Below are positions 1-12,267 of a DNA stretch of 64,000 nt, piece after piece. Origin of the DNA: Metaclostridioides mangenotii (GTDB lineage: Bacteria > Bacillota > Clostridia > Peptostreptococcales > Peptostreptococcaceae); contig NZ_JAHLOF010000007.1 in the NCBI RefSeq assembly GCF_018917235.1, forward strand, positions 1 through 64,000, in the 5' to 3' direction. A program made the translations under genes and the position numbers. The notes below the pieces were generated by a model. It was not told the origin of the DNA, searched no databases, and worked only from the letters and a program-made list of their open reading frames with translations. Each line of letters starts with the position of its first letter. Positions within the stretch are counted from its first letter, which is position 1.

Positions 1-126
<126 letters not shown>

Positions 127-287
127 TTTGATGGCTCAGATACTATTGTTATCAAAATATCTGGCTTTATATGGTTTGTTTCTTGTTTTCTTATAAATTA
201 ACCTACTGTTTAATTTTCAATGTTCTTTTCAATACTATCTCTGTGCTTTTCTTTGTTTCGTTTGCGTCTCTTTCGAAGACAAGTATT

Positions 288-316
288 ACTATATCAAATT
301 ATAAATCTTAAGTCAA
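288..316 (-). promoter_or_regulatory. sigmaA-type rRNA operon promoter (TTGACT-N17-TATAGT)
   Basis: Minus strand TTGACT TAAGATTTATAATTTGA TATAGT, 17-nt spacer, pointing at 16S. The leader also carries a boxA-like GAACATTGAAAATTAAACA. Confidence 0.8.
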
Positions 317-441
317 CACTTTTTTAAAACTTTTTTTAAAAAAATTAAAAAAGGTTATATTTTTGTTATTGATCCCCCTATTTCTTATACAATAACAGTA
401 TAACCTTTTAGTAATTATTTAACAATATCTTAATTTTATTT

Positions 442-654
442 TTATTTTGCTACTTTCTCCATATAGTAATTTACTGTATTTTGTCCACTTACAACACCTG
501 CTCTTGGTGTAGCACCCACCTTAACATTAGATTTACGTTTCACATTTGCACTGCTATTGAATATATTCACCGTATCTTTACACAGAAAAACCATTACATC
601 TAGCACTAAAAAGCTTACACAAAAAAAACACAATAGATTAATTAATTGAAACAT
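442..654 (-). CDS. small single-TM hypothetical protein (~70 aa)
   Basis: ATG at 654 preceded by GGTGGAGGAACG; hydrophobic N-terminus MFQLINLLCFFCVSFLVLDVMVFL then polar/basic tail. Confidence 0.6.
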   Translation of the reverse strand: MFQLINLLCFFCVSFLVLDVMVFLCKDTVNIFNSSANVKRKSNVKVGATPRAGVVSGQNTVNYYMEKVAK

Positions 655-1036
655 ATCCGTTCCTCCACCCAATTATTTATTTTTCATGTATATACAGTTC
701 TTAATTATATTCAAACTTCCTTTACAAAAATTCCTTCAAATAGTATCACAATAAAATGTCATCTACTAAAATTTATCAGTATAAAGTCGCAACCCCCAAA
801 AACGTATATCAATTTATAAGAAATGTTGTATGATTCTAAAAACAAAACATTTTTTATATAAAATTTTTTATAAAAACTTTCAAATTACTATAAAATTAAA
901 CACAAAACTTCCAACGATTTATTGTTTTATAAAAATATAGTCTATTAATAGATGCTAATAACTGCTAAAAATTAGATTAATATATCGATTTACTATTAAT
1001 TTTCACATAATACTTTTATATTTAGTACAATAAAAA

Positions 1037-1078
1037 TATACTCCTACTCTAATAATTATAAATTAGCGCAGGAGTATA
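1037..1078 (-). terminator. intrinsic terminator after lysS
   Basis: Inverted repeat TATACTCCT...AGGAGTATA followed by T-rich sequence on the minus strand. Confidence 0.6.
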
Positions 1079-1169
1079 TATTTTTATAATATAACTTTTA
1101 AAATTATAAATCTATTTACTAATATAGATTTACACATAAATAACATTTATTAAATAATTGTTTTTACTT

Positions 1170-2699
1170 TTACTCTTCATCTTCATTATCTTTATTATTG
1201 TCTATTGGTTTCATAGTAGGGAATAATAATACATCTCTTATAGATGGAGAATTAGTCAATAACATCATAACTCTGTCTATACCTATTCCTAGCCCACCAG
1301 TAGGAGGTAGACCTACTTCTAGAGCGTTTAAGAAGTCTTCATCAGTTTCAAAAGCTTCATCGTCCCCAAGCTCTCTTTTTCTCTCTTGATCCATAAATCT
1401 CCCTCTTTGGTCAATTGGATCATTTAACTCTGAGAATGCATTGGCAAGCTCCCATTTATTAGCAAATGCTTCAAACCTATCTGTTCTTCTAGGATCATCA
1501 GCATTTCTCTTAGATAGTGGTGATATTTCAACTGGGTGGTGAGTTATAAATGTTGGCTGAATTAATTTATCTTCACCAAATTCCTCGAAAAATGCATTTA
1601 TAACCTCTCCCCTTCTCATACCAGGAGTTAATTCTATTCCTTTTTCTTTAGCTACAGCTAAAGCTTCCTCATCTGTATTAATTGTTGAGAAATCTACGCC
1701 AGTATACATTTTTACACACTCTTCCATAGTCATTCTTTTCCATGGAGGTGTAAAATCTATTTTAGTTCCTTGATAGTTAATTACCATACTACCTGTAGTT
1801 TCTTTAGCCATATAAGAAATTAAATTCTCAGTTATATCCATCATATCAGTATAATCACCATATGCTTGGTATAATTCCATAGCTGTATACTCAGGGTTAT
1901 GCTTAACTGACATACCTTCATTTCTAAACATTCTTCCCATTTCGTAAACTTTGTCAAAACCACCAACTATTAGTCTCTTTAAATATAGCTCGTTTGCAAT
2001 TCTTAAATACATAGGAATATCAAGAGTATTGTGGTGAGTTATAAAAGGTTTCGCATTAGCCCCACCTGCAATAGTGTTTAGTATTGGTGTCTCAACTTCT
2101 AAGAATCCCCTTTCATCTAGGAAGCTTCTTAGAGCTTTTAAAGCCTTAGTTCTAGATAAGAATGCCTGTTTAACCTCCGGATTAACTATTAAATCAACAT
2201 ATCTTTGTCTATATCTAAGTTCATGGTCTTTTAGACCATGATATTTTTCTGGAAGTATTTGTAGTGATTTACTAAGTAATACTACACTCTTAGCCTTAAT
2301 AGATATCTCGCCCTTTTGAGTTCTGAAGATCTCTCCTTCTATACCTAGAATATCTCCAATATCATATTTTTTAAAGTAGCTATAATCTTCTTCACCTATT
2401 GCATCTTTTCTAACGTAAGATTGTATTCTACCATTTTGATCTTGTATATCTATAAATCCAGCTTTTCCTTGGATTCTTTTGCTCATTATACGACCAGCTA
2501 TTCTTGCTGTTTGACCTTCTAATTCATTAAAGTTATCTTTTATTTCGGTCGAGTAATGAGTTCTATCATATCTACTCTCTTTAAATGGATCTCTACCATT
2601 TTCTTGTAACTCTGTTAACTTGTCTCTTCTTACCTGAAGGACTTCACTAAGATTTTCTTTTACTTCAGATTCTCCATTATTTTGCCCATTGTTTTTCAT
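1170..2699 (-). CDS. lysS: lysyl-tRNA synthetase (class II)
   Basis: Class II motifs, e.g. [26 protein letters not shown] and [17 protein letters not shown]. Confidence 0.97.
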   Translation of the reverse strand: MKNNGQNNGESEVKENLSEVLQVRRDKLTELQENGRDPFKESRYDRTHYSTEIKDNFNELEGQTARIAGRIMSKRIQGKAGFIDIQDQNGRIQSYVRKDAIGEEDYSYFKKYDIGDILGIEGEIFRTQKGEISIKAKSVVLLSKSLQILPEKYHGLKDHELRYRQRYVDLIVNPEVKQAFLSRTKALKALRSFLDERGFLEVETPILNTIAGGANAKPFITHHNTLDIPMYLRIANELYLKRLIVGGFDKVYEMGRMFRNEGMSVKHNPEYTAMELYQAYGDYTDMMDITENLISYMAKETTGSMVINYQGTKIDFTPPWKRMTMEECVKMYTGVDFSTINTDEEALAVAKEKGIELTPGMRRGEVINAFFEEFGEDKLIQPTFITHHPVEISPLSKRNADDPRRTDRFEAFANKWELANAFSELNDPIDQRGRFMDQERKRELGDDEAFETDEDFLNALEVGLPPTGGLGIGIDRVMMLLTNSPSIRDVLLFPTMKPIDNNKDNEDEE

Positions 2700-2721
2700 T
2701 TTTTACCTCCAATTTATCTAA

Positions 2722-3192
2722 TTATCTTTTGATATCTAAAATTTCAAATTTTATAACCCCATCAGGAACTTGAACATCGACTGTTTCGCCTACGCTTCTT
2801 CCTAATAGAGCTTGCCCAACTGGAGATTCGTTTGATATTTTGCCATCATAAGGATCTGCCTCAGCTGAACCAACTATAGCGTATTCTATTTCTTCGTCAT
2901 ACTCTAAATCTTTAAGCTTGATTATAGAACCTATAGTTACAACGCTAAGATCTATCTTGCTCTCATCTATTATTACAGCTTTTCTAAGCATGTTCTCTAA
3001 CTTAACTATTCTTTCTTCTAATTGTGCTTGTTCATTTTTAGCTTCATCATACTCAGCATTTTCTGATAAATCACCAAATGAAATAGCAACCTTTATTCTT
3101 TCTGCGACTTCCTTTCTCTTTGTAACCTTTAAATACTCTAACTCAGCTTCAAGCTTTTGATATCCTTCTTCTGTTAATAACGTTTCTTTCAT
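2722..3192 (-). CDS. greA: transcription elongation factor GreA
   Basis: [17 protein letters not shown]... and [23 protein letters not shown]. Start could be 3192 or 3201. Confidence 0.95.
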   Translation of the reverse strand: MKETLLTEEGYQKLEAELEYLKVTKRKEVAERIKVAISFGDLSENAEYDEAKNEQAQLEERIVKLENMLRKAVIIDESKIDLSVVTIGSIIKLKDLEYDEEIEYAIVGSAEADPYDGKISNESPVGQALLGRSVGETVDVQVPDGVIKFEILDIKR

Positions 3193-3321
3193 ATCTACCA
3201 TAATCTCCACATCCCTTTCGCATACTTTAGGAAAAACCTAATTTATTTTAATTAGTTATAATCTTTTATATTGTTAAAATTTTTTATAATTTATCCGCTA
3301 TATTATAAGTCACTCTCTTTT

Positions 3322-4290
3322 TTATGTCAAGGAATCCTGCAGATAGCGTTTTAATTTTGCTACTACTTCCTCATAAGATTCAATCTTATTAATTTCATCT
3401 CTAAGTCTTGCAGATTTTTTTAATCCTTTTAAATACCAAGCAATATGTTTTCTCATTTCCCTAACTGCTACATACTCCCCATCCTCTTCTAACGCTAAAT
3501 TCAAGTGGTTAATAGCAGTACTTATTTTTTCCTCTACACTCGGCTCTGGAACAATTATCCCACTATCTAAATAGCTATTAATTTGATTAAATATCCATGG
3601 GTTACCTTGCGAACCCCTACCTATCATTATAGCATCACAACCTGTTTTGTCTAACATTTTTATTGCAGCTTTTATATCAAAAACATCACCATTTCCTATT
3701 ACAGGAATTTTTACTGTTTCTTTAACCTGTTTTATAATATCCCAGTCAGCAACTCCTGAATAATATTGCTCTCTAGTCCTACCGTGAACTGCAATTGCAG
3801 ATATACCTGCATCCTCAGCTATTTTTGCTATTTCAAGTGCATTTATACTGTTATCATCCCAACCTTTTCTTATTTTAAGAGTCACAGGTTTTGTCGAATT
3901 ATTAACCACTGCCTTCAATACTACACCAGCTTGTTTTGGATTTTTCATAAGAGCTGATCCATCTCCATTTTTTACTACTTTAGGAGCAGGACATCCCATA
4001 TTTATATCCAAAATTTCATTTGGATATTCATTTAAGATTTCTGTAGCTCTACCCATGTAATCTGGATCGGATCCGAAGATTTGCACTGAGATTGGGTGTT
4101 CTTCATCTCTTATATTTAGCATCTTTTTTGTCTTTTCATCATCATAACACAAAGCTTTAGCATTTATCATTTCCGTATAGAGTAAATCACATCCTTTCTC
4201 TTTACATATAAGTCTAAACGCAAGGTCAGTAACTCCTGCCATAGGAGCTAAAAAAACTCTACCTCCAAGTTCTACATTTCCTATCTTCAT
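3322..4290 (-). CDS. dusB: tRNA-dihydrouridine synthase
   Basis: LAPMAGVTDLAFR, NMGCPAPKVVKNGDGSALM, GRGSQGNPWIF. Start moved to the ATG after TAAGGAG. Confidence 0.93.
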   Translation of the reverse strand: MKIGNVELGGRVFLAPMAGVTDLAFRLICKEKGCDLLYTEMINAKALCYDDEKTKKMLNIRDEEHPISVQIFGSDPDYMGRATEILNEYPNEILDINMGCPAPKVVKNGDGSALMKNPKQAGVVLKAVVNNSTKPVTLKIRKGWDDNSINALEIAKIAEDAGISAIAVHGRTREQYYSGVADWDIIKQVKETVKIPVIGNGDVFDIKAAIKMLDKTGCDAIMIGRGSQGNPWIFNQINSYLDSGIIVPEPSVEEKISTAINHLNLALEEDGEYVAVREMRKHIAWYLKGLKKSARLRDEINKIESYEEVVAKLKRYLQDSLT

Positions 4291-4458
4291 ATCTATCTCC
4301 TTACTAAAAGTATTCATCATTGTCTAAGTTAAATTATATTAAATTCTTAATATATACATCTATAATAAATTTTCCTTCTATCTAACGATTTCAATTCATT
4401 AATTTGTAGACATATAAATTATATATTGCATATAGAAATTCCTTCAATAATTTTAAAA

Positions 4459-4488
4459 AGGGAACTAGATATATCAATCCAATTCCCT
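4459..4488 (-). terminator. intrinsic terminator after coaX
   Basis: AGGGAA...TTCCCT hairpin with T-run on the minus strand. Confidence 0.5.
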
Positions 4489-4494
4489 GTAATT

Positions 4495-5265
4495 CTATTC
4501 TTTATTTTTTTCGTATATTATTCTTAATCCTTCTAGTGTAAGCAATGAATCTACATAATCTATACTGTCGGTTTCAGATGCTATCAAATTAGCTAGACCT
4601 CCTGTAGCAATTACCTTTATATCAGGATGATTCAACTCTTTTTTCATCATGTCTATGATCTTATCAACTAGTCCAACATAGCCGTATATTATACCAGATT
4701 GCATAGAAGCTACTGTATTTTTACAAATTGTAAACCCTGGCTTAACCAATTCTACTCTAGGTAATTTCGACGCTTGTTGGAAAAGAGCTTCACTTGATAT
4801 CTTTATTCCAGGTGCTATTGTTCCACCTAAATACTCATTGTTTTCTGATATTGCACAAAATGTAGTAGCAGTACCAAAGTCAACTAGTATAAACGGTGAG
4901 ACATACTTTTCAATGCCTGCAACTGCGTTTACTATTCTGTCTGCACCTACTTGTTTTGGATTATCATATTTTATATTTAGTCCAGTCTTTACACCTGGAC
5001 CAACTATAAGAGGCTTCTTTTTACAGTATTTATAACAAAAATTTTCTAGTGAGTGCATTACATTAGGCACTACTGAAGATATTATTATATCTTGTACTGA
5101 ATTTATATCCAAACCATCTCTTTCAAATAAACTGCTTATAAGTATACCGTACTCATCAGATGTCTTTTCTTTATCTGTGTTTATTCTCCAATTTTTTAAT
5201 AGCTTTTTACCCTTGAAAACACCTAAACCCATATTAGTATTTCCAATATCAAATACTAGAAGCAT
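4495..5265 (-). CDS. coaX: type III pantothenate kinase
   Basis: [37 protein letters not shown]. Confidence 0.95.
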   Translation of the reverse strand: MLLVFDIGNTNMGLGVFKGKKLLKNWRINTDKEKTSDEYGILISSLFERDGLDINSVQDIIISSVVPNVMHSLENFCYKYCKKKPLIVGPGVKTGLNIKYDNPKQVGADRIVNAVAGIEKYVSPFILVDFGTATTFCAISENNEYLGGTIAPGIKISSEALFQQASKLPRVELVKPGFTICKNTVASMQSGIIYGYVGLVDKIIDMMKKELNHPDIKVIATGGLANLIASETDSIDYVDSLLTLEGLRIIYEKNKE

Positions 5266-5269
5266 GTTC

Positions 5270-5863
5270 TTAACCTTCTTTCCTTTTTTTGAATGCAACA
5301 GCAATTGAGGAAACAACTAAAGCTGCAAGTACAGCTTCTGGGATCCCATTAGTCACAGCAAGTCCAAATATAACTTTACCTCCAGAACCGCTTAGACCTA
5401 ATGCATGCATATATTTATCAGCATATAAAAGATATACAAGTCCTAATACGCCACATGTGTTCATCAAAGATCCAATCAGACCTGTAATAAACCCAGATAA
5501 GTATACCTTTTTTGTAACTTTCAAAATTAATTTGAACACATAATAAGACAGTACTCCCATTAGAACTCTAGGAACTAATGCAACTATTGGATTCATAAAT
5601 ACGAAAGATACAACTGTTGGAGCAGTAATCGCTCTGATTAAACTCGTCATACCAAAAATAAATCCTATTGCCGCTCCAACTACTGGCCCTTCTATAATTG
5701 CTCCTATAATTACAGGCAAATGCATAATTGTAGCATTTACTGGTCCTATAGGTATAAAACCTAAAGGTGTCATAGACAACATTATAGATACTGCTGATAA
5801 TAACCCAATAACTGTCATTTGTCTTAAATTATTCTTACCCCTTGATGATACATTTGTATTCAT
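5270..5863 (-). CDS. panT: ECF transporter S component, probable pantothenate transporter
   Basis: ~200-aa multi-TM S-component-like protein abutting coaX (context). ATG after ACGGAGGTG. Confidence 0.7.
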   Translation of the reverse strand: MNTNVSSRGKNNLRQMTVIGLLSAVSIMLSMTPLGFIPIGPVNATIMHLPVIIGAIIEGPVVGAAIGFIFGMTSLIRAITAPTVVSFVFMNPIVALVPRVLMGVLSYYVFKLILKVTKKVYLSGFITGLIGSLMNTCGVLGLVYLLYADKYMHALGLSGSGGKVIFGLAVTNGIPEAVLAALVVSSIAVAFKKRKEG

Positions 5864-5938
5864 TTTTAAATACACCTCCGTTTCAGCTCTGAAAAGATGC
5901 CGAACTATTTTTTAACTTTTGAATCTTCTTTATAAATC

Positions 5939-5988
5939 TTTTGTCATTAGTCAAGCTTTTAGAAAACTAAAATGCTAGCTAGACAAAA
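5939..5988 (-). promoter_or_regulatory. structured leader hairpin upstream of panT-coaX
   Basis: TTTTGTC/GACAAAA outer stem enclosing TTTTAG/CTAAAA inner stem. Confidence 0.4.
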
Positions 5989-6239
5989 CAATTTTATCAA
6001 TTCAATATTTCGTTGTCAATAATTTATTAAAAACATGTTATTTGTCCAAATTGAGCCATTATTCGAAATTAATTTTATTTTTGATTATTTTTACTTTAAT
6101 TATTATTTATTTTATCTTTTAATTTTAATTGTCTTATTTTTCACAATTAATGTACAAATTTCGCAATTTAAAACTTTTTTTATAAAATACTACTTAATTA
6201 CGTTAATTAATACTTACTTATATAAATATTTAGCGTTAA

Positions 6240-7220
6240 TTATAATGTTTTCAATTTATAATCTTCTAATTCTCTATATGAAACAATTCCACCAAGGGAT
6301 TCTGCATTTTTAATTGCGTTAACTATGCTTTTTTCAACCACTTCTACTGCTAATGATCCTACAAGTGTAACATCTGTTTCTATCTCCCCTGTTGCTAATG
6401 TAAAAATGGTATCTCCATCATGTTGAGTATGTATCGGAAAAATCGATCTAGCATATCCATCATGAGACATTTGCGATACTTTTTTACAATCTGCTTTAGA
6501 AAACTTAGCATTAGTAGCTACTATTCCAATTGTTGTATTATCTATGCTAAAGCCGCCATTAGAAACTCCCTTTTTCATCAAATCATAACTATTTAAATTC
6601 GTCTTCTTATCATCATCAAGTACCCCAGCTATAATTTTACCATTTTCATAGATATCTCCAAAGGCATTTACTGCAACAATTGCAGATACTACAAGACCGT
6701 TATCTAATTTAACAGAGTGGCTACCAATTCCACCCTTCATGGAGAATTCTTGACCTTTAACCTTACCAACAGTTGCGCCACAACCTGCTCCATAATTTCC
6801 TTGTTTTAAAACTTTATCAGAGGATACTTCACTAGCTTTGTAACCCATTTGTTTATCTGGTCTACATTTACAGTCACCTACACCTAAATCAAATAAAACT
6901 GCGCCCACTACTATCGGTACATTTGTTACACCTACATCAAACCCAATATTATGTTTTTCTAAATATTCGCTTACTCCACAAGATGATTCGAGTCCGAATG
7001 AAGATCCTCCAGATAAAACTACCGCATGAACCTTTTGTACCATGTTAATAGGATCCAATAAATCGGTCTCTCTTGTGCCTGGCGCTGATCCCCTAACATC
7101 TACACCACAAGTTGCTCCGTCTTCGCATAGAACCACCGTACAACCTGTCATACCTTTTTCATCTTCTACCTGTCCTACTTTTAGCCCTTTTACATCTAAA
7201 ATATTATTAAACATATCCAT
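6240..7220 (-). CDS. P1/S58 family (DmpA-like) peptidase
   Basis: GMTGCTVVLCEDGATCGVDVRGSAPGTRETDLL, LSGGSSFGL, NTTIGIVATNA. Confidence 0.88.
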   Translation of the reverse strand: MDMFNNILDVKGLKVGQVEDEKGMTGCTVVLCEDGATCGVDVRGSAPGTRETDLLDPINMVQKVHAVVLSGGSSFGLESSCGVSEYLEKHNIGFDVGVTNVPIVVGAVLFDLGVGDCKCRPDKQMGYKASEVSSDKVLKQGNYGAGCGATVGKVKGQEFSMKGGIGSHSVKLDNGLVVSAIVAVNAFGDIYENGKIIAGVLDDDKKTNLNSYDLMKKGVSNGGFSIDNTTIGIVATNAKFSKADCKKVSQMSHDGYARSIFPIHTQHDGDTIFTLATGEIETDVTLVGSLAVEVVEKSIVNAIKNAESLGGIVSYRELEDYKLKTL

Positions 7221-7992
7221 TTTCTCCTCTTACAGATACTTCCCCAGAATTAACTTCTGTAATATTTCCATGTTCATCCTGAACTAGCAGATTACCTTCT
7301 TCATTAATATCAAGACATTTCTTTAATTTTCTTTCATTATTCTCAATTACATATACATTTTTTCCTATGATTGCTGAGAATTTTCTATTTAAAATTAAAA
7401 TTTCTCTCTTGTCATTTTTTTCAACATATTCTTTATATATAGTTTCAAAATTCTCTAGTATACCAATTATGATAGTTTCTCTATCTATATCGAATCCTTC
7501 TTTTAATATTGATGTTGCTTTAGTTGATAATTCTTGATCAAAATCTAGAGTTTTTACATTTATACCCATTCCAAGCACAATATAGTTTATACTCTCATTT
7601 TCTGCAGATAACTCTGTCAATATACCACATATTTTTTTACTATTTAAGGTAATGTCGTTTGGCCATTTTATACGAGCATCTATTCCCAAATTATTTAGTG
7701 CTTTTACTACCGCCGCGCCAGCTACTAAAGTTACAAATGGCGCGTTTTGTATTTTTATTTTAGGTTTAAGTATCATGGTCATCCAAATGCCTTCTCCAGA
7801 ATTTGATGCCCAATTTTTTCCTAATCTACCTTTACCAGCTGTCTGTTCTTCACTAATAATAAGAGTACCGTGCTCATTATCTTTTGCAACTTTCTTCGCG
7901 TATACATTAGTCGAATCTATTGTATCCAAATAAACTATATTTTTTCCTATACTCTCAGTTTTTAAATTACTTTTTATTTTTTCTATATCCAA
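7207..7992 (-). CDS. birA: biotin--[acetyl-CoA-carboxylase] ligase
   Basis: EEQTAGKGRLGKNWAS and IKWPNDITLNSKKICGIL; no N-terminal HTH visible. Confidence 0.93.
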   Translation of the reverse strand: MDIEKIKSNLKTESIGKNIVYLDTIDSTNVYAKKVAKDNEHGTLIISEEQTAGKGRLGKNWASNSGEGIWMTMILKPKIKIQNAPFVTLVAGAAVVKALNNLGIDARIKWPNDITLNSKKICGILTELSAENESINYIVLGMGINVKTLDFDQELSTKATSILKEGFDIDRETIIIGILENFETIYKEYVEKNDKREILILNRKFSAIIGKNVYVIENNERKLKKCLDINEEGNLLVQDEHGNITEVNSGEVSVRGENGYV

Positions 7993-8061
7993 CTAAATCC
8001 ACCACCCCATGTTAAGTCTATTAAAATTCTAATATAATTCAACATAAAAGACAAATAAAAA

Positions 8062-8104
8062 AGAGTTATATCAAATGTTTTTGTATCACATTTAATATAA
8101 CTCT
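8062..8104 (-). terminator. intrinsic terminator after ftsH
   Basis: AGAGTTATA...TATAACTCT with A/T tracts. Confidence 0.6.
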
Positions 8105-8129
8105 AAATATTAATTATTATTTATCTTAT

Positions 8130-10220
8130 CTAGTCTTCTTTATTTGAATCATCATCTTCATTAGATTCATTATTATTAGTAGTGTCTCTATTATCTCTAG
8201 TTTTATCTTCTTTTGATTTATCTAAAGAAATATCAATCTCACTTTTTCTAAATTCTATTACTTTTTTGTTTGAGTCAGAATCCTTAGAATCTTCTCTATC
8301 GTTAGTTTCAGCTGTAGTAGCTTCTTCTCCACTTCCTAGAGATAATTCTTTATTAAAAGCTTTTAGGAATTGATCTGCATCAAGAGTCTCGTATAATAGT
8401 AACGCCTGTGCTACGTACTCTAGTCTATCCATATTATCTAATAATATTTTTTTAGTCATTCCGTATGCTTCATCTACTATTTCTTTTACCTCTTGGTCTA
8501 TTTCAAATGCTACAGCCTCAGAGTAATGTCTAGTGCTTGAGAAACTATTTCCTAAGAACACTTCATCCTGACTATCGAATGACATAGGTCCAAGTTTAGA
8601 ACTCATTCCGTATTTAGTAACCATACCTCTTGCAGTTGAAGTCACTCTTTCTAAATCGTTAGAAGCTCCTGTAGATATATCTTTTAGTATTAATTCCTCA
8701 GAAACCCTTCCTCCTAGTAAGACTACTATATTTTCTTCCATTTCGTTCTTTGTAGCATAGAATTTATCTTCTACAGGTAATTGCATAGTAAATCCACCAG
8801 CCATACCTCTTGGGACTATAGTAACTTGATGAACTGGACTTACATTGTCTTGTACATGTGCACATATTGCGTGGCCAGCCTCATGGTACGCCGTAAGTCT
8901 TCTTTCTTTTTCACTTATAACTCTTGACTTCTTAGCAGTACCTGCAATAACTTTTGTTATGGCCTCTTCTATAGTTTCCATTTTTATTTTCTTTTCTCTT
9001 TTTCTTGCAGTTAATATAGCTGCCTCATTCATAAGGTTTTCTATATCAGCTGGAGTAAATCCAGGTGTTCTTCTCGCTAATACATCCATCTTAACTGAGT
9101 CGTCAAGAGGTTTGTTTCTAGAGTGAACTTTAAATATAGCTTCTCTACCTCTTACATCAGGCGTACCAACTACTACCTGTCTATCGAATCTACCGGGTCT
9201 AAGCAGTGCAGGGTCTAATATATCAGGTCTATTTGTTGCTGCCATGATTATAATCCCTTGGTTTACACCAAATCCATCCATTTCGACTAATAATTGGTTA
9301 AGAGTTTGCTCTCTCTCGTCGTGTCCTCCGCCAAGTCCAGCTCCTCTCTTCCTACCAACAGCATCTATCTCATCGATAAATATTATAGCTGGCGAACTCT
9401 TTTTAGCTTGTTCAAACAGATCCCTAACCCTAGAAGCACCAACCCCGACAAACATTTCGACGAAGTCTGAACCACTTATACTGAAAAATGGAACTCCAGC
9501 CTCTCCTGCAACAGCTTTTGATAGGTATGTTTTACCTGTACCAGGAGGTCCAACCATTAGCATCCCCTTTGGTATTCTGGCTCCTAGCTCAATATATTTT
9601 CTTGGATTTTTCAAGAAATCTACGACCTCTTGTAAATCCTCTTTTTCTTCTTCTAGACCAGCGACATCTTTAAATGTTACCCTTGTCTTTTCATCATCTT
9701 TATGAACTTTGGCTTTTGACTTACCAAAACTCATGACCTTTCCGCCTCCACCTTGAGACTGATTCATAAATACGAACCAAAGCACAACCATAAGGAAAAG
9801 TATCAACATAGTTGGCAGCATCTCTACAAACCATGGTGTAGTAGGACGTGGCTCCCCAGTAAGTTTTAATGTTCCGGCTTCTGCTTGATCTAAGACCTCA
9901 TCAGCTAGTTTATCACCCATAACCTCTGTTGGAACGTATGATTTAAACTCAAAAAGCTTTGGTTTAGGCTCTTCACCTTCTTTTTTTGCTTTTTCTGTTA
10001 TTATGTTTCCATTTTTATCTTCTTTATATCTTTTACCTTCTACTTGAGTTCCACTTATAAAATTAATTTCTTTTATATGTTTATTCGTCAACTCACTGTA
10101 AACTTCTGAAAACTTTAGGTTTTCGATTTCTTTTGGAGTATTGCCATAAAATTGAATAACCCCAAATATGATCACAATTAGTATCGCATAGAATGCAAAC
10201 CCTTTAAATTTCTTATCCAA
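8130..10220 (-). CDS. ftsH: ATP-dependent zinc metalloprotease FtsH
   Basis: [41 protein letters not shown] zinc motif. Confidence 0.98.
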   Translation of the reverse strand: MDKKFKGFAFYAILIVIIFGVIQFYGNTPKEIENLKFSEVYSELTNKHIKEINFISGTQVEGKRYKEDKNGNIITEKAKKEGEEPKPKLFEFKSYVPTEVMGDKLADEVLDQAEAGTLKLTGEPRPTTPWFVEMLPTMLILFLMVVLWFVFMNQSQGGGGKVMSFGKSKAKVHKDDEKTRVTFKDVAGLEEEKEDLQEVVDFLKNPRKYIELGARIPKGMLMVGPPGTGKTYLSKAVAGEAGVPFFSISGSDFVEMFVGVGASRVRDLFEQAKKSSPAIIFIDEIDAVGRKRGAGLGGGHDEREQTLNQLLVEMDGFGVNQGIIIMAATNRPDILDPALLRPGRFDRQVVVGTPDVRGREAIFKVHSRNKPLDDSVKMDVLARRTPGFTPADIENLMNEAAILTARKREKKIKMETIEEAITKVIAGTAKKSRVISEKERRLTAYHEAGHAICAHVQDNVSPVHQVTIVPRGMAGGFTMQLPVEDKFYATKNEMEENIVVLLGGRVSEELILKDISTGASNDLERVTSTARGMVTKYGMSSKLGPMSFDSQDEVFLGNSFSSTRHYSEAVAFEIDQEVKEIVDEAYGMTKKILLDNMDRLEYVAQALLLYETLDADQFLKAFNKELSLGSGEEATTAETNDREDSKDSDSNKKVIEFRKSEIDISLDKSKEDKTRDNRDTTNNNESNEDDDSNKED

Positions 10221-10252
10221 TATAGAAGTCCTCCTTTCACGCGTTGTTTTTT

Positions 10253-11644
10253 CTATAAATTGTTAAAAGTAATTTTTAAGACTTCTCGTGTATTCTCGTC
10301 GATTTTATAATCTTCACTGAGCCTATAATCACCTACACACATAACACCAACTTCATCTAGAACTATAGGTATCCTACATCTTTCATCTTTAGGTATTTTT
10401 AGATCTATAAACAAATCTTTAATTTTTTTACTTCCTACGGCGAGTTTAATTTTATCGCCTTGCTCCCTATTTCTTATTACTACCCCTCCCTTTACCTTAT
10501 TAAAATCAAATCCTTTAGAATTTTTACCAAGTCTCATGCTTTTATATCTGTCTATACTTATAATCTCTGTCTGAACGACTTTATTTATATCTTTGATTTT
10601 AATAAAGCCGTTGTAAGGAATATTATAACAAAACTCTATTTCCTCAGTTACAAGTTCTTTATCTGATAGTATTATACTATCTTTTTTCCTATATGCAAAC
10701 ATACCCCTTGGAAGTATTATCATTTTATCTATTTTAGAATTACTTTCTAGAGACATTACATCATCAATGTGTACTTGATCTATAAAGTTAGTATCTCCTA
10801 GAATTTTTTTAACACCATATCTAATTACTCTTGATTTTATAGCATTGTGAAGTTTTGTATAAATTGGCATACTTATTTCTATGCAATTTTCATTTTCTCC
10901 ATTCTCTAAAATGTCATTAAATACTTTTTGTACTTCATTATCTATGAAATCACTATCATTTTTTAAATTTTTACTCATTCTCACTATAGACTCTATTATA
11001 TTTGGATTAAAATTATCCCTCATATAAGGCAATAATTCTAGTCTTATTTTATTTCTAGTGTATATACTCTCTAAATTTGTTTGATCTATACGTGGATTAA
11101 GGTCGTACTTTTCACAATACTGTTCTATCTCATCCCTACTTAAATCAAGTATCGGTCTGATTAAACAGCCATCTCGCTTGTATTCTATACCTCTTAGACC
11201 CTTAAGTCCTGTTCCTCGCATAATACGCATTAGAATCGTTTCTGCTTGGTCATTCATGTTATGCCCTATTGCTATTTTATCTGATTTTGTCTTTTCTTTT
11301 ATTTCATAGAACATCTCGTAGCGCAATTTTCTAGCTCCATCTTCTAAAGACATCCCTTTTTCTTCACAGTATTTAGGAACATCAATTGATTTAACAAAAA
11401 AAATAATGCCCAATTCTTTACAAAGTTGAGATACAAATAATGCATCCCTCTGAGCTTCTAAACCCCTGATTTGGTGATTTAAATGGGCTGCGTAGATTTC
11501 TATATCTAATTCTTCTTTTAATCTATTCAAAACGTGTAATAGACATACTGAATCGGGTCCACCAGATATGCCTAGTACGATTTTATCACCTTTTTCAATC
11601 AAATTGTGATTTCTTATTGTATTCATTACTTTTTCAAATACCAT
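10253..11644 (-). CDS. tilS: tRNA(Ile)-lysidine synthase
   Basis: [15 protein letters not shown]-loop, HLNHQIRG, C-terminal TilS domain. Confidence 0.95.
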   Translation of the reverse strand: MVFEKVMNTIRNHNLIEKGDKIVLGISGGPDSVCLLHVLNRLKEELDIEIYAAHLNHQIRGLEAQRDALFVSQLCKELGIIFFVKSIDVPKYCEEKGMSLEDGARKLRYEMFYEIKEKTKSDKIAIGHNMNDQAETILMRIMRGTGLKGLRGIEYKRDGCLIRPILDLSRDEIEQYCEKYDLNPRIDQTNLESIYTRNKIRLELLPYMRDNFNPNIIESIVRMSKNLKNDSDFIDNEVQKVFNDILENGENENCIEISMPIYTKLHNAIKSRVIRYGVKKILGDTNFIDQVHIDDVMSLESNSKIDKMIILPRGMFAYRKKDSIILSDKELVTEEIEFCYNIPYNGFIKIKDINKVVQTEIISIDRYKSMRLGKNSKGFDFNKVKGGVVIRNREQGDKIKLAVGSKKIKDLFIDLKIPKDERCRIPIVLDEVGVMCVGDYRLSEDYKIDENTREVLKITFNNL

Positions 11645-11763
11645 ATCTATCCCTCTTATACTTAGTTTTTATTAACTTTTAAGTATGTTTTCTATAAAAA
11701 ACTCTTAAATCCTTGTTTTTTACGATTATAAAGTTTTATATAAATACAATAATACCAAATAAA

Positions 11764-11801
11764 TTAATTAAAAGGTAGTTTTTTAACTACCTTTTAATTA
11801 A
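11764..11801 (-). terminator. intrinsic terminator, 17-bp arms
   Basis: TTAATTAAAAGGTAGTT/AACTACCTTTTAATTAA perfect inverted repeat. Confidence 0.7.
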
Positions 11802-11820
11802 TTTCTCAAAATAATTGTAT

Positions 11821-12252
11821 CTATTCAGCTTTTGTAATTTTTATATTTATATCATTTTTGCCAGATAACAAATCCTGTATCTCAATATCATAATTTAAGT
11901 TTACCTCTACACTGTCATCATCTTTAAAATCAATCGACATAAAATTTGTTTTAATGTTCATTAATATTACACCTTGTGGAGTCTTATATTTAGTGGTTGT
12001 TAGGCAATCTTCTTTAAAAGTCATTAGAGACTCAACATTCCCAAATTTTTTTATACTTATTGACCCATCTAATATTTTAATTGTATTAGTAACTTCCATT
12101 TCATCTTCAACTTCTTTATATACTATATAAACACCGTCTTTTTTATAGTATATTCTACCTAAGGTTTTTACTTCTAAAAAATCTACTTCATTATCTCCAA
12201 TTGCTTGTCTTGTGCTTATATCTATATTTACATTCAAAATACTTTCCTCCAA
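11821..12252 (-). CDS. DUF1934 (YwiB-like) beta-barrel protein
   Basis: Size, sequence pattern and position next to murI. Confidence 0.65.
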   Translation of the reverse strand: MEESILNVNIDISTRQAIGDNEVDFLEVKTLGRIYYKKDGVYIVYKEVEDEMEVTNTIKILDGSISIKKFGNVESLMTFKEDCLTTTKYKTPQGVILMNIKTNFMSIDFKDDDSVEVNLNYDIEIQDLLSGKNDINIKITKAE

Positions 12253-12267
12253 ATATCGCGTGACAAT

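Noticed and set aside
2700-3330. T-box leader for lysS
   Set aside because: No T-box motif; lysS follows greA closely in an apparent operon.
9244-9705. 153-aa plus-strand ORF antisense to ftsH, and similar antisense ORFs across lysS, carB, metH and others
   Set aside because: They overlap strongly supported conserved genes, have low-complexity composition typical of reverse-complement reading frames, and lack convincing RBS.
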